Positions 7,699 to 16,655 of a DNA stretch of 64,000 bases are shown here, in pieces. The notes beneath the pieces are model-generated. The model saw only the letters and a program-made list of their open reading frames with translations, did not search any database and was not told the origin of the DNA. Within the stretch, counting starts at the first letter, position 1, and every line of letters starts with the position of its first letter. Origin of the DNA: GCA-2706205 sp964215955 (GTDB taxonomy: Bacteria; Bdellovibrionota; Bacteriovoracia; Bacteriovoracales; Bacteriovoracaceae); contig CAXPDR010000027.1 in NCBI GenBank assembly GCA_964215955.1, positions 124,001-188,000 of the forward strand, written 5' to 3'. The translations under genes were made by a program, and so were the position numbers.

Positions 7699-9411
7699 CT
7701 ACTTAAAAACAGCTTCAGCTTTTTCTTTATCAACAACCAAAATTTCTTTTAACACTCGAGGCTTCGTTCCCATCACAATATCAAGTTTAAAAATAGTTCC
7801 AAGTCTTGAGATGTGAAATGTATAAGCTTTATTTGGATCAAACAAAGTTGGAATATCCGAAACATCATCCTTAGTAAATCTTAAATTATTAATGGCTAAT
7901 ATTTCATCACCTGCATTTAGCCCAGATTTATAAGCTTCACTATCTAGTGTAACCGTAGAAACAAAAACTCTTTCTCCTTCATATCTAAAGTTTACACCAA
8001 GGTCGGCCCTATTCGATTCTTCCCAGATAAACTTCATCCCAGCTTCTTCATAGTAAGTTTCAAAATCAATATCTTCAGTCGTAGATAGTCTTAATTCAAA
8101 TTTATCTTTAGCTTCTTTACCAACGAGTTCTTCTACCATGGCCATAACTTCCTCATGGACCATTCCAACTTCAGGATTGGCAAGGTATCTTTGCCATAAC
8201 ATTTCTAAAAGCTCATTAATATTTTTTCCCTGCTTTTTAAGTTCAAAATGAAGAGTAGAAAAAACAAGTCCTCCTTTAAGGTAATAACTAATAGAGGAAT
8301 TATTAGAGTTTTCATCCGGTCTATAAAGCTTTATCCAAGCATTAAAAGATGAATCTTCTAGGGAGTGAAATTTCTTTCCAGGAATACTGAAATACCTATT
8401 TAAGTTTTTCATCTGCATTTTTAGGTATTCTTCAATTGTGCATAAATCAGCTCTAAAAACAAAGATTTCATCCATAAAACTTGTTAAGCCCTCCGTAAGC
8501 CAATGCATTCTAGTGTAGTTTTCATTTTGATAATCAAATGGTCCAAGCTCAATAGGTCTTATTCTTTTTACATTCCATGTATGAAAGTACTCATGAGCCA
8601 CAAGTGATAACCAATTCACATACATTTCACGGTTATTAAACTTTCTCCCATCAAACTGAAGTGCCGTAGAGTTTTTATGCTCTAATCCACCAAAAAGTCC
8701 ACGCTTTAAGTGAGTCATAATTGTATAAGTATCATAGGGAATACTACTAAAATGAGAGGAAACTGTTTCAATAATTTTCTTAATATCAGCTTTTAAATTA
8801 TAAGGATGGTTATAAGTTTCACCATACCAAATAAGATGATGTTCTTTTCCTTCATGCATAAATCCATCTGATTCATGGCAACCAATTTCAACGGGACAAT
8901 CGATTAAATCATCATACGTTGCAGCCTCATATAGAAATACTTCTCTCTTATCTGAAATATCCTTTAAACCTGTATGAAGCTTTGACCATAAGGGAGTGAA
9001 TTTAAATTCAATGGTGGGCTTAATCTCAACATTTTTTATTCCTATCAAATAAGTTGGACCTTGTAAGAAGGCATGAGTTTCATCCACATGAGAAGTTCGT
9101 ACCGTCAATTCATGACAAAATACATCATATGCTATATGGAATTCATTTACCTTTCCTTTTAACTCTGAGTTTTTAAAGTCAATTTTCCACTCACCTTTAG
9201 AAGTTTGAGAAAAGTTTAGAAATTCACCATTATCTGATTGCACTGTAACAGTTCTTATATTTCGAGAATATTCTCTCATGAGATAGGAACCAGGAGACCA
9301 ACTCGGCAAAAAGAAAGACAACTCGTCTTGGCCATCATAACTTCCACTAACCTTAACATTAACAATATGCGTCTTCGGTTCCATAACACTAACTACATAT
9401 TTTAACTCCAT
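7699..9411 (-). CDS. M61-family metallopeptidase (glycyl aminopeptidase-like) with PDZ domain
   Basis: A 570-aa zinc peptidase. The N-terminal beta domain (about 1-160) precedes a thermolysin-like catalytic domain with the zinc motif HEYFH (His273, Glu274, His277), then WNVKRIRPIELGPFDY and WLTEGLTSFMDE. These are all characteristic of family M61, whose known members remove N-terminal Gly or Ala. The C-terminal part (about 455-550) is a PDZ domain (DLGVNFRYEGERVFVSTV, SGLNAGDEILAINN) that may bind substrate C-termini. There is no signal peptide, so it is probably cytoplasmic. It starts at an ATG with AGGAGAG four bases upstream. Confidence 0.9.
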   Translation of the reverse strand: MELKYVVSVMEPKTHIVNVKVSGSYDGQDELSFFLPSWSPGSYLMREYSRNIRTVTVQSDNGEFLNFSQTSKGEWKIDFKNSELKGKVNEFHIAYDVFCHELTVRTSHVDETHAFLQGPTYLIGIKNVEIKPTIEFKFTPLWSKLHTGLKDISDKREVFLYEAATYDDLIDCPVEIGCHESDGFMHEGKEHHLIWYGETYNHPYNLKADIKKIIETVSSHFSSIPYDTYTIMTHLKRGLFGGLEHKNSTALQFDGRKFNNREMYVNWLSLVAHEYFHTWNVKRIRPIELGPFDYQNENYTRMHWLTEGLTSFMDEIFVFRADLCTIEEYLKMQMKNLNRYFSIPGKKFHSLEDSSFNAWIKLYRPDENSNNSSISYYLKGGLVFSTLHFELKKQGKNINELLEMLWQRYLANPEVGMVHEEVMAMVEELVGKEAKDKFELRLSTTEDIDFETYYEEAGMKFIWEESNRADLGVNFRYEGERVFVSTVTLDSEAYKSGLNAGDEILAINNLRFTKDDVSDIPTLFDPNKAYTFHISRLGTIFKLDIVMGTKPRVLKEILVVDKEKAEAVFK

Positions 9412-9471
9412 CCAACTCTCCTTTTTGGCTTTTTTCTTTTCTGATCATTAAAGATGTTATATCAATCTAGT

Positions 9472-9852
9472 ATGATGAATGCAATAAATCCCTTACAGAT
9501 AGAAGTTACTGATCGCGCACTTGCCCAAATAAAACTCATTTTAGAAAATGACTATACCCTTACAGATAAAACTCTTAGGATCAGCATTGATGGAAAAGGT
9601 TGTAATGGATTTGATTATGCAATTGGGTTCGATAAGAAATTCGAAAATGATAAAGTTATAGATCAAGGTGACTTTCAAATTGTTCTAGACCCATTTGCTT
9701 CTCATTATTGTAATCAAGGTGAGCTCGATTATTTATTTGATGTTGCAAACGATGTTGAAGGGTTTATTTTCACCAATAAAAATGAAAAGAATTATCGAGG
9801 AAAGTTTTTTAAAGATGAGTCTAAGGCCCCTGATCCCAAGGACCTTATTTAG
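9472..9852 (+). CDS. HesB/IscA-family protein lacking the C-terminal CxC
   Basis: A 126-aa protein with the A-type iron-sulfur carrier fold: ITERALxxIK-like start (VTDRALAQIKLIL), GKGCNGFDYAIGF with the first conserved cysteine (Cys44), then the late strand EGFIFTN. In IscA, ErpA and SufA two further cysteines follow as CGCG; here the matching segment reads NYRGKFF and has none. The only other cysteine is in HYCNQGE. Cluster carriage as in IscA is therefore doubtful. The protein may bind iron differently or play a regulatory role. ATGs at 9454, 9472 and 9475 are in frame; 9472 is chosen because a TTATAT box ends nine bases upstream. No isc or suf genes are nearby. Confidence 0.75.
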   Translation: MMNAINPLQIEVTDRALAQIKLILENDYTLTDKTLRISIDGKGCNGFDYAIGFDKKFENDKVIDQGDFQIVLDPFASHYCNQGELDYLFDVANDVEGFIFTNKNEKNYRGKFFKDESKAPDPKDLI

Positions 9853-9856
9853 TTTT

Positions 9857-10210
9857 CTATAATTCGCTACAATTTAAAACTTCTCTGTCACCCCACGGAT
9901 TAGGAACTTCAAGATTTAAACTTTTTCTATCAAAAATAATATTCATTGAAATACCAAGATCATCAGTACACATTAAACTCATTTTACCATTTCCAGTAGG
10001 TAAAAGATCACATGGTGCATCTTTAACAAGGTCTTCATTCATTATTTCATCTCTAAATGTAACAGAAATATTTGCTCCATCTATAGTTAAGATATGCGCC
10101 ATTGCTTGAAAAGTAGGGTCTGAATAGCGACAATCGAAGCTCTCACTTGAGTAAGCGTTTGCACTTAAGATAGTTGATATTAGACTTGTTAAGATTAGAA
10201 TTTTTTTCAT
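9857..10210 (-). CDS. Small secreted protein of unknown function
   Basis: 117 aa with a clear signal peptide (KKILILTSLISTILSANA, cleavage about residue 19-20) and a good Shine-Dalgarno (AAGGGG). The mature part has four cysteines that could form two disulfides. It ends four bases from the stop of the convergent HesB-like gene. It is followed on the same strand by no further gene until the window turns. No family recognised. Confidence 0.65.
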   Translation of the reverse strand: MKKILILTSLISTILSANAYSSESFDCRYSDPTFQAMAHILTIDGANISVTFRDEIMNEDLVKDAPCDLLPTGNGKMSLMCTDDLGISMNIIFDRKSLNLEVPNPWGDREVLNCSEL

Positions 10211-10282
10211 TTTATCCCCTTTCTTTTGAGTAAATCAAATATCTCAAAGATTGGATAAAGAAAAATGCCAGCTATGTAAAAT

Positions 10283-10576
10283 TTACTTTAGAAAACGGTA
10301 TAAATAAGTTGTTTCAACAAAACGATGATCATCAAAAACTACGATTGCTTCATCTGAAGAGTCAGGGATTGACCAATTGGAATTAGTGGTCAGATTAGTT
10401 CTTTTAATTTTTATATTTGGGTCTTGTTCAGAATCCTTTAGTAATTTTTTCATTTCCTCTTCAGCAATCATTTGAGCTTTAGGAAATGTTTGAGGGCAGT
10501 TAAAAGAATTTAGCTCAGCAGCAAGTATATTTATATTGAAAACAAGAAGTAGATTCAAAATAAAATAATTTCTCAT
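10283..10576 (-). CDS. Small secreted protein of unknown function
   Basis: 97 aa with an N-terminal signal peptide (RNYFILNLLLVFNINILAAE). The mature part is short and hydrophilic, with one cysteine and a KIKRTNLTTNSNWSIPDS stretch. It lies between two other exported products on the same strand, 26 bases after the VCBS lipoprotein gene, and may be transcribed with it. No family recognised. Confidence 0.6.
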   Translation of the reverse strand: MRNYFILNLLLVFNINILAAELNSFNCPQTFPKAQMIAEEEMKKLLKDSEQDPNIKIKRTNLTTNSNWSIPDSSDEAIVVFDDHRFVETTYLYRFLK

Positions 10577-10602
10577 AGATCATCTCAAATAGACATAAAT
10601 AC

Positions 10603-12384
10603 TTAATTACAATCTCTGCGTCCTATTAAGAGACCGCCCTTTTCACAAACTGTTATATTTAAATAATCTTTAAACTCAAAGTTAAATGGATAAGATTTTT
10701 CTAACCCTGCCCTATTTTGATTCAATGATTTAGAATAAGGCCAAATGACTTTTATAGACTTAACTTTTTCATTTGGTGCAATTCCAAAATGAACACCTTC
10801 TTCATTTTGAGGAGGTAAAGCTCCGTAAGAATAATTAACACTTTGCTTTCTGGTTTCAATTTTTCCACCAACATCAACTTTAATAATGATGGTTGCATTT
10901 AATCCATTAGCATTAGACTTATCTCCCTTAAGGAAAAATCTTAAACTTTTGTTTCCTTTAAGCTCTAGTTGATTTTCAAAAAGGTAGAGCCGTGGGACAA
11001 TATTCTCATCCCTAATCTGAGACTGAGAAGTTAAAATATCAATTTTCCCATCACGATTAAAGTCAGCAATTACAGTTGAAATTGGATTTATAATATCGAT
11101 CCCCAATTCCTTTGCTTTATTAGTAAAAGAATGATCAGCTTCTTGCTCAAAATAGATTAACTTAGAATGGGGAGGATACCCAGAGTTATCGACAATGAGA
11201 TCAAGTAACCCATCATTATTTATATCGATCCAAATACCTCTCCGATCTGCTTGGTGCCAATTAGGATCAAAGGAATCTAAAAAATATTCAGTTCTATAAA
11301 AACGCGGAGGAAATTTAAATGTTCTTCCTGTTAGCAAGCTAGATTTATCCACATCTTCACTATCATAATTATGGGTTAATTCACCAACAAACAAGTCCAT
11401 GATTTCATCATTGTTATAATCAGCACAGGCGATAGCAAAACTTCTCCCCCCTCCCTGCTTATTTATTAATCCATCAGGATCTCCAGCAATTCCACTTTCC
11501 AATCCATAATCTTTAAAGAAACGATACTTCTCTCTAAAATTATACCGATTCATCCATAATTTATTTTGATAACGATTTGTGCTTGTTGTAACAATATCTG
11601 GGAATCCATCTTGATCCATGTCACAAACTGATGCACCATAAGTTGGTGTCGCATTGACAAACATTGATCCACCGATGTCTTTTCTTTTCTCATCTGTGAG
11701 TAATTCTGATTTATTTGAGAATTTTTTCCCATTCCACGAAATAAAACTATCAGGTGTTGGTAAAGAAGTATCCTTGAACTTTTCAAACCAATTTCCAATG
11801 AATAAATCTAAGTGCCCATCAAGATTGTAATCAATAAGATTAACCGTTGCAGTTGAAGCTGCTTTGGTGATGACAATACCTTTATCAAAAAAGAGCTTTC
11901 CATTTTTTCTTTTCCCGACAAAAAGCTTTAAAGGTATCTTAGATAATTCTGATTTTTGATTCAAGACCCCCACAATAACATCAATGATACCATCCTTATT
12001 CATATCATTAAATATTAAAAAAGAAGCTTTAATTGACTCTTTAAAAGGCGAATTTGCCTTGACGAACTTCCGACTCTTAATATCAAAACGATAGAACAAT
12101 GGTTGAGAAAAAAAGGAAGGTATAAAAACCAGATCAGAATAATTATCAAAATTAAAATCAACAACAGCTATATTATAAGCTTTAATATCCCCCAAACCAT
12201 ATTCAACTGTTTTATCTTTAAAATGAAATACTTTTTCCTTAGCTTTATCCTGACTAATTTCATCAGAAAGATTCTCTAAATTTCCTTCGTCAACAAGTTC
12301 GATTCCTTTCTCCGATTGCTCGACAAGGGAACAACTGCAAATGCAAAACAAAAAGAAAAAAATCGCAAAAACTCTTTTAAACAT
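10603..12384 (-). CDS. VCBS/FG-GAP repeat lipoprotein with ASPIC/UnbV C-terminal domain
   Basis: A 593-aa outer-surface or periplasmic lipoprotein: signal peptide with lipobox near CICSCS, Cys around residue 17-19. The body holds at least seven calcium-binding VCBS/FG-GAP repeats of the form DxNxDGxxDL (DFNFDNYSDLVFIP, DMNKDGIIDVIVGV, DYNLDGHLDLFIGN, DMDQDGFPDIVTTS, DINNDGLLDLIVDN, DFNRDGKIDILTSQ), predicting a beta-propeller. The C-terminus (from about residue 500) matches the ASPIC/UnbV domain (HFGIAPNEKVKSIKVIWP). This architecture resembles CRTAC1-like surface proteins, whose bacterial members are mostly of unknown function and are often linked to adhesion. A strong promoter directly abuts the ATG. 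Confidence 0.88.
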   Translation of the reverse strand: MFKRVFAIFFFLFCICSCSLVEQSEKGIELVDEGNLENLSDEISQDKAKEKVFHFKDKTVEYGLGDIKAYNIAVVDFNFDNYSDLVFIPSFFSQPLFYRFDIKSRKFVKANSPFKESIKASFLIFNDMNKDGIIDVIVGVLNQKSELSKIPLKLFVGKRKNGKLFFDKGIVITKAASTATVNLIDYNLDGHLDLFIGNWFEKFKDTSLPTPDSFISWNGKKFSNKSELLTDEKRKDIGGSMFVNATPTYGASVCDMDQDGFPDIVTTSTNRYQNKLWMNRYNFREKYRFFKDYGLESGIAGDPDGLINKQGGGRSFAIACADYNNDEIMDLFVGELTHNYDSEDVDKSSLLTGRTFKFPPRFYRTEYFLDSFDPNWHQADRRGIWIDINNDGLLDLIVDNSGYPPHSKLIYFEQEADHSFTNKAKELGIDIINPISTVIADFNRDGKIDILTSQSQIRDENIVPRLYLFENQLELKGNKSLRFFLKGDKSNANGLNATIIIKVDVGGKIETRKQSVNYSYGALPPQNEEGVHFGIAPNEKVKSIKVIWPYSKSLNQNRAGLEKSYPFNFEFKDYLNITVCEKGGLLIGRRDCN

Positions 12385-12390
12385 GAATAA

Positions 12391-12419
12391 ATTATATGCA
12401 CTAAATTAGTATAGTACAA
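12391..12419 (-). promoter_or_regulatory. Strong sigma-70 promoter, leaderless, for the VCBS lipoprotein gene
   Basis: On the minus strand TTGTAC (12419-12414), a 17-base spacer and a perfect TATAAT (12396-12391) are followed by six bases and the ATG at 12384. There is no Shine-Dalgarno sequence. The expected transcript starts at the initiation codon. Confidence 0.7.
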
Positions 12420-12470
12420 CCACCTCAACTAGCAGACAAAAAAGGTCAATCTTATTTCTTATCCTTTTAC

Positions 12471-12499
12471 TTGCACAATGTTAAAATATTTATGACAAT
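12471..12499 (+). promoter_or_regulatory. Sigma-70-like promoter, leaderless, for the gsp operon
   Basis: TTGCAC (12471-12476), a 17-base spacer and GACAAT (12494-12499) are followed by six bases and the ATG of gspC at 12506. No Shine-Dalgarno is present. It lies back-to-back with the VCBS lipoprotein promoter. Confidence 0.6.
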
Positions 12500-12505
12500 A
12501 TATAA

Positions 12506-14293
12506 ATGAGTAAAATTCGTAATTTTTTTAAAAAAGCATTCAAAAAAAATAAAGACTTAGATGAATCTGATGAGTTTTACGATGACGTTGATCAGGAAAT
12601 AGAAGAGACAGATGAAGACCTAGGTGAAGAAGTTGAATTCAACCTTGAAGATCAAGAGTTTGAAGATAACGAAAACAATGAACTTGAGGTTACCCGAGAA
12701 ATACCTCTACCAGAAGCCGAAGCTCTCGCAAATTCCAATCCAGATGAAGAAATTGATGATTTCGCTGATCTTACAATGCCTGAGGACGAAACAAATGTAG
12801 GGGGTAAGAGTCCCCAAATAGAAGAAGGCCAAACGGTAAAAGAAACCACTGACGAATTCGCTGATCTCACCATGCCTACAGAGGAAACTTATACCTCAAA
12901 TGAACCAGAAAACTTTGAAGCATTTGAGGAGTTTTCTGATGACACAAATACTGAAGATCAAATCGAAGCGTCGACCAACGAAGAATTATCTGTATTTAAC
13001 AAAATGGCCGAAGCAGAAGATGAATACGAAGAAACAGAAGAAGACTTTGACTATACTAATATTAAAATTGATAGAGAAAGCATGGAAAATGAGCATCAAG
13101 CAGAACAGCATGATGTTTATAATGCAGAGGCTGATCTTAGTGAGAATATAGATCAAGAAAGCTTAAGCCTAAGCGACCGCTTTGCCATATTAAAAACTAA
13201 ATTATCGGATAAATTCGGAGGCTTTAACAAAAAAGATTTAAATCAAGTTTTCAAACGTGAAGACAGAACAAACATTACTCCTAAGGAAAAGTTTCAATTT
13301 GATTCTGGTTCACTCAAAGATAAGTTCAGTAATATAAATTGGGCAAATATCCCTCAAGCCTTTTTCAATAAAGGCTTAAGAAATGACCTTCATCGCTACT
13401 ACAAAACTGCTGCAGTTGTAACAAGTGTAGTTCTCACTGCCAGCGTAATAGGAAACTTCTTTAATCTATCAAAAGATTATGAAAATTTATCACGAAGAAA
13501 TCTTATCTCCCTAGGTGAGCCAAATAATCTCACTAGAAACGAGTTAAACCAGATGAAAGCGGCTGATGTCTTTAAAACGGAAGCACTCAAACCAGTCAAG
13601 GCGGATGAACCTAAGAAGATTGATAAAAATATAGTTTGTACTCAGGCCAGTAAACCCAGTAGTGCTAGAGTAAAGCTGATTAATACTATTGTTTTACAAA
13701 ATTCAGTAAAATCATTAGCCAGTATTCAAGAAGGTTCAAGCAGTAAACTTAAAAGTGTTCGACAAGGGGATACTCTACTTAATCAAGTTAAAATTGATAA
13801 AATTGAAAGGCTTAGACTTATAGTAAAGAACTTAAATACTGGAGAATGTGAATCAATAGAAAGTTCAAAGTTTAGAGAAACTAAAACCAAAAATTCAATG
13901 GCCATTCTAAGTCCAAAAGCAAGTGCCCAGTATAAAAAGAAACTTGAAAAGATTGATGGTATAGAGAACGATGGAAATAACTTCAATATCAAAAAAGATT
14001 TTTTACAAAACAAGCTTAGCGATATCAGCTCAGTTTTGACTCAAGCAAGAGGTATTCAAATAAATAATCCAGATGGAACAATTTCTTTTAAAGTTGTAGA
14101 TATTGAACCAGGCGGTGTTTTCGCCTATCTAGGTGTGCAGGATAACGATATTATCACCCATATAAATGGTGAACCAATAACAGAATTAAATCAAGTAATG
14201 AGTCTTTTTGGAAAAATTGGAAATATATCTAATTTAAATTTAACTATTAAAAGAGGTGGAGAGCCCGTAACTCAAAACTACAATATAAAGTAG
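12506..14293 (+). CDS. gspC: Type II secretion protein GspC with long acidic N-terminal region and PDZ domain
   Basis: A 595-aa inner-membrane protein. Residues about 15-220 are a very acidic, low-complexity cytoplasmic region containing a duplicated DxFADLTMP segment (about residues 84-91 and 116-123). One transmembrane helix lies at about 296-318. A periplasmic HR-like region follows (about 377-450), and a PDZ domain ends the protein (about 510-595, DIEPGGVFAYLGVQDNDIITHING). GspC normally links the inner-membrane platform to the secretin through HR and selects substrates through PDZ. Typical GspC is about 270-300 aa, so the N-terminal extension is unusual. First gene of the operon; gspD follows after 15 bases. 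Confidence 0.88.
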   Translation: MSKIRNFFKKAFKKNKDLDESDEFYDDVDQEIEETDEDLGEEVEFNLEDQEFEDNENNELEVTREIPLPEAEALANSNPDEEIDDFADLTMPEDETNVGGKSPQIEEGQTVKETTDEFADLTMPTEETYTSNEPENFEAFEEFSDDTNTEDQIEASTNEELSVFNKMAEAEDEYEETEEDFDYTNIKIDRESMENEHQAEQHDVYNAEADLSENIDQESLSLSDRFAILKTKLSDKFGGFNKKDLNQVFKREDRTNITPKEKFQFDSGSLKDKFSNINWANIPQAFFNKGLRNDLHRYYKTAAVVTSVVLTASVIGNFFNLSKDYENLSRRNLISLGEPNNLTRNELNQMKAADVFKTEALKPVKADEPKKIDKNIVCTQASKPSSARVKLINTIVLQNSVKSLASIQEGSSSKLKSVRQGDTLLNQVKIDKIERLRLIVKNLNTGECESIESSKFRETKTKNSMAILSPKASAQYKKKLEKIDGIENDGNNFNIKKDFLQNKLSDISSVLTQARGIQINNPDGTISFKVVDIEPGGVFAYLGVQDNDIITHINGEPITELNQVMSLFGKIGNISNLNLTIKRGGEPVTQNYNIK

Positions 14294-14308
14294 AAGGAAC
14301 TAGCTTTT

Positions 14309-16642
14309 ATGAAAAACAGAGTAACAAGGAAGAACTCGGCTAAAAAATTTATTTCAGGGATGATTATATATACCCTTTCTACTGCCGCTTTTGCTCAATT
14401 TAATGATTTTAAATCGAAGTCTAACTTCAAACCGAAAAGTGGGAAAACTTTTTCAGATGATGCCAATAACGTTCAGGCTTTTGGTAAGAGAACAGAAAAT
14501 GTACCAGAGCCACCTAGTTCGAAATATGTAAATTTGAATCTAGAAACAGCTTTTGGTCCAGAAATTGTTCAAAATTTTGATTTTCCCGATTCCGATATTA
14601 TGGAATTGACCAAACATATGCAGCAGCTAACTGGGATAAACCTCATTCTAGATAAAGATGTAAAGGGTAAAGTTTCTATAACAGCCCCTACTCCAATAAC
14701 TGTTGGAGATGCATGGAAAGCCTATCTAGCTGCACTCAATATGGCAGGTTTTACCTTAGTTCAAAGTGGAGCGTTCTATAAAATAATTAATGCTAGAGAT
14801 GTCAGATACGTGCCAACCAAAATCTATACCGGTGCATACACTCCAGAAACAGAAACACATATAATGAAAATTATGGCATTAAAAAATGTTGATGCCGCCG
14901 AAATTTCTAGAAACTTTAGACCATTCATGTCTCGATATGGAAGGATTATTGATATAAAGCAAACAAACACAATAATCATCTCAGATACAGGTGCAAATAT
15001 CGTAAGATTGGAAAAGCTTATCAAATTTCTAGATGTACCTGGTCATGAGGAAACATTACAAATAATTCCAGTTAGGAATTCTTCAGCTCAAGAGATAGCC
15101 AAGCTTTTAGATGAAATACTCAGGGGTGGTAGTAGTTCTTCAAGATCAAGCTCTAGATCTAAAAGATTTTCTAAGTCTAAATCAAGCTCATCAAGTGGCT
15201 CGCAAAATATTTCTAAAATTATAGCAGAACCAAGAACTAACTCAATCATTGCAATGGCCAATGCAGATGGAGCTGAAGAACTTAGATCTTTAATAAAAAA
15301 ATTAGATGTAAAATTTAGCTCTAATCAAGCAGATAAGATTCATGTTCATTATTTAAATTACGGTAATGCAGAAGAGCTTGCAAAAACTCTTTCTAGTCTA
15401 GTGTCAGGAGTTCAATCTTCGGCTAAAAAACCTACGAGTTCAGCAAGAAGCTTCCTATCAAGAAATTCAAGCGAAGGAAGTACTCTTTTTAATGGTGAAG
15501 TAAAGATCACGGCCGATAAAAATAATAATGCCCTGGTTGTAACTGCCTCTCCTACTGATTGGCTAACCATGAAAAATGTTATTTCTAAATTAGATATACC
15601 TAGAGACCAAGTTTATGTTGAAGGTATGATCATGGAAACAGAAGTTACCAAAATTAGAGGTTTCGGAACTGAGTTTATTGGAGCTTATGGTCAGGGTAAT
15701 GCTCACCGAGGTGGATTCACAAGTAATAATGGAATTACGGACCTACTTTCAGGAAATCCAACAAATATTTCAGGATTTTTTGCAGGGATTGGTGGACCTG
15801 AAAAGAGTTATAGAACAGTTGAAATTGGTGGAACAGAGTTAAAACTTAACTCGGTGAACGGTCTCATTAGGGCCATAGCATCGAACTCAACTACGAATGT
15901 TTTGGCCACACCACAAATTCTTGCCATGGATAACACTGATGCTGAATTTGAAGTTGGAGCAACAGTTCCAATTAAAGAACAAAATACAAGTTCAAATGGA
16001 ACAACTTCTACTACGACTAAAAACCAGGAAGCTAAATTAAGCTTAAAAATAACTCCACAAATCAACAAAGCAACTAGATTTGTAAAACTTAAAATTAATT
16101 ACTCACTTAATGATTTCGTAGGTGAAACTGATACATCTGGAAATGGACAGGCTACAACAACTAGAGCGGCCATTACAGAAATTATGGTCAGAGATAGAGA
16201 TACTATCGCGATGGGTGGTTTACTCAGAGATAAAGAAACAGTTTCTTTAAACAAGGTTCCTTTACTTGGTGATATACCAGTCCTAGGTTGGTTATTTAAG
16301 AGTAAAAATAAAAGTGTTAGAAAAACAAACCTTTTATTCTTCCTTACTCCAAGAATCATTTCTCCTTACGATAATCAAGCTGCAAGTAACTCAATGGACG
16401 TAATGAAAGCAAGAAATGCCAATATTAAAGAAATTATTGATGAGGAAAACCCAGATCCACATGCAAGGCATGTAAAAAAACTAATGAAAAAAGTTAAGCT
16501 TCAAAATGACGGACCACTTTTTGATAATTCACAAAATCAATATTTAAAAACAAATCAAAACATTGAAGGTATTGGGCCAAAAGCACAAAATGATGCTCCA
16601 GACTATCAAGATATTGCGGACGATGTTAATCAAAACTCTTAG
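14309..16642 (+). CDS. gspD: Type II secretion system secretin GspD
   Basis: A 777-aa outer-membrane secretin. A signal peptide (about 1-30, ending TAAFA) leads to the N0 domain (IVQNFDFPDSDIMELTKHMQQ), then N1-N3 domains and the C-terminal secretin domain (VYVEGMIMETEV, ATPQILAMDN, VPLLGDIPVLGWLF, LLFFLTPRII). A serine/arginine/lysine-rich insert (about residues 272-300) interrupts the N-domain region. A polar tail of about 80 residues follows the secretin domain. There is a Shine-Dalgarno (GAAGGA) upstream. No pilotin gene (gspS) is seen. It follows gspC and precedes gspE by 13 bases. Confidence 0.96.
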   Translation: MKNRVTRKNSAKKFISGMIIYTLSTAAFAQFNDFKSKSNFKPKSGKTFSDDANNVQAFGKRTENVPEPPSSKYVNLNLETAFGPEIVQNFDFPDSDIMELTKHMQQLTGINLILDKDVKGKVSITAPTPITVGDAWKAYLAALNMAGFTLVQSGAFYKIINARDVRYVPTKIYTGAYTPETETHIMKIMALKNVDAAEISRNFRPFMSRYGRIIDIKQTNTIIISDTGANIVRLEKLIKFLDVPGHEETLQIIPVRNSSAQEIAKLLDEILRGGSSSSRSSSRSKRFSKSKSSSSSGSQNISKIIAEPRTNSIIAMANADGAEELRSLIKKLDVKFSSNQADKIHVHYLNYGNAEELAKTLSSLVSGVQSSAKKPTSSARSFLSRNSSEGSTLFNGEVKITADKNNNALVVTASPTDWLTMKNVISKLDIPRDQVYVEGMIMETEVTKIRGFGTEFIGAYGQGNAHRGGFTSNNGITDLLSGNPTNISGFFAGIGGPEKSYRTVEIGGTELKLNSVNGLIRAIASNSTTNVLATPQILAMDNTDAEFEVGATVPIKEQNTSSNGTTSTTTKNQEAKLSLKITPQINKATRFVKLKINYSLNDFVGETDTSGNGQATTTRAAITEIMVRDRDTIAMGGLLRDKETVSLNKVPLLGDIPVLGWLFKSKNKSVRKTNLLFFLTPRIISPYDNQAASNSMDVMKARNANIKEIIDEENPDPHARHVKKLMKKVKLQNDGPLFDNSQNQYLKTNQNIEGIGPKAQNDAPDYQDIADDVNQNS

Positions 16643-16655
16643 GAAGAATAAATAA

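Noticed and set aside
12652..12873. Open frame antisense to gspC
   Set aside because: A shadow of the acidic, GAA/GAT-rich gspC coding sequence, with no ribosome binding site and low-complexity serine-rich translation.
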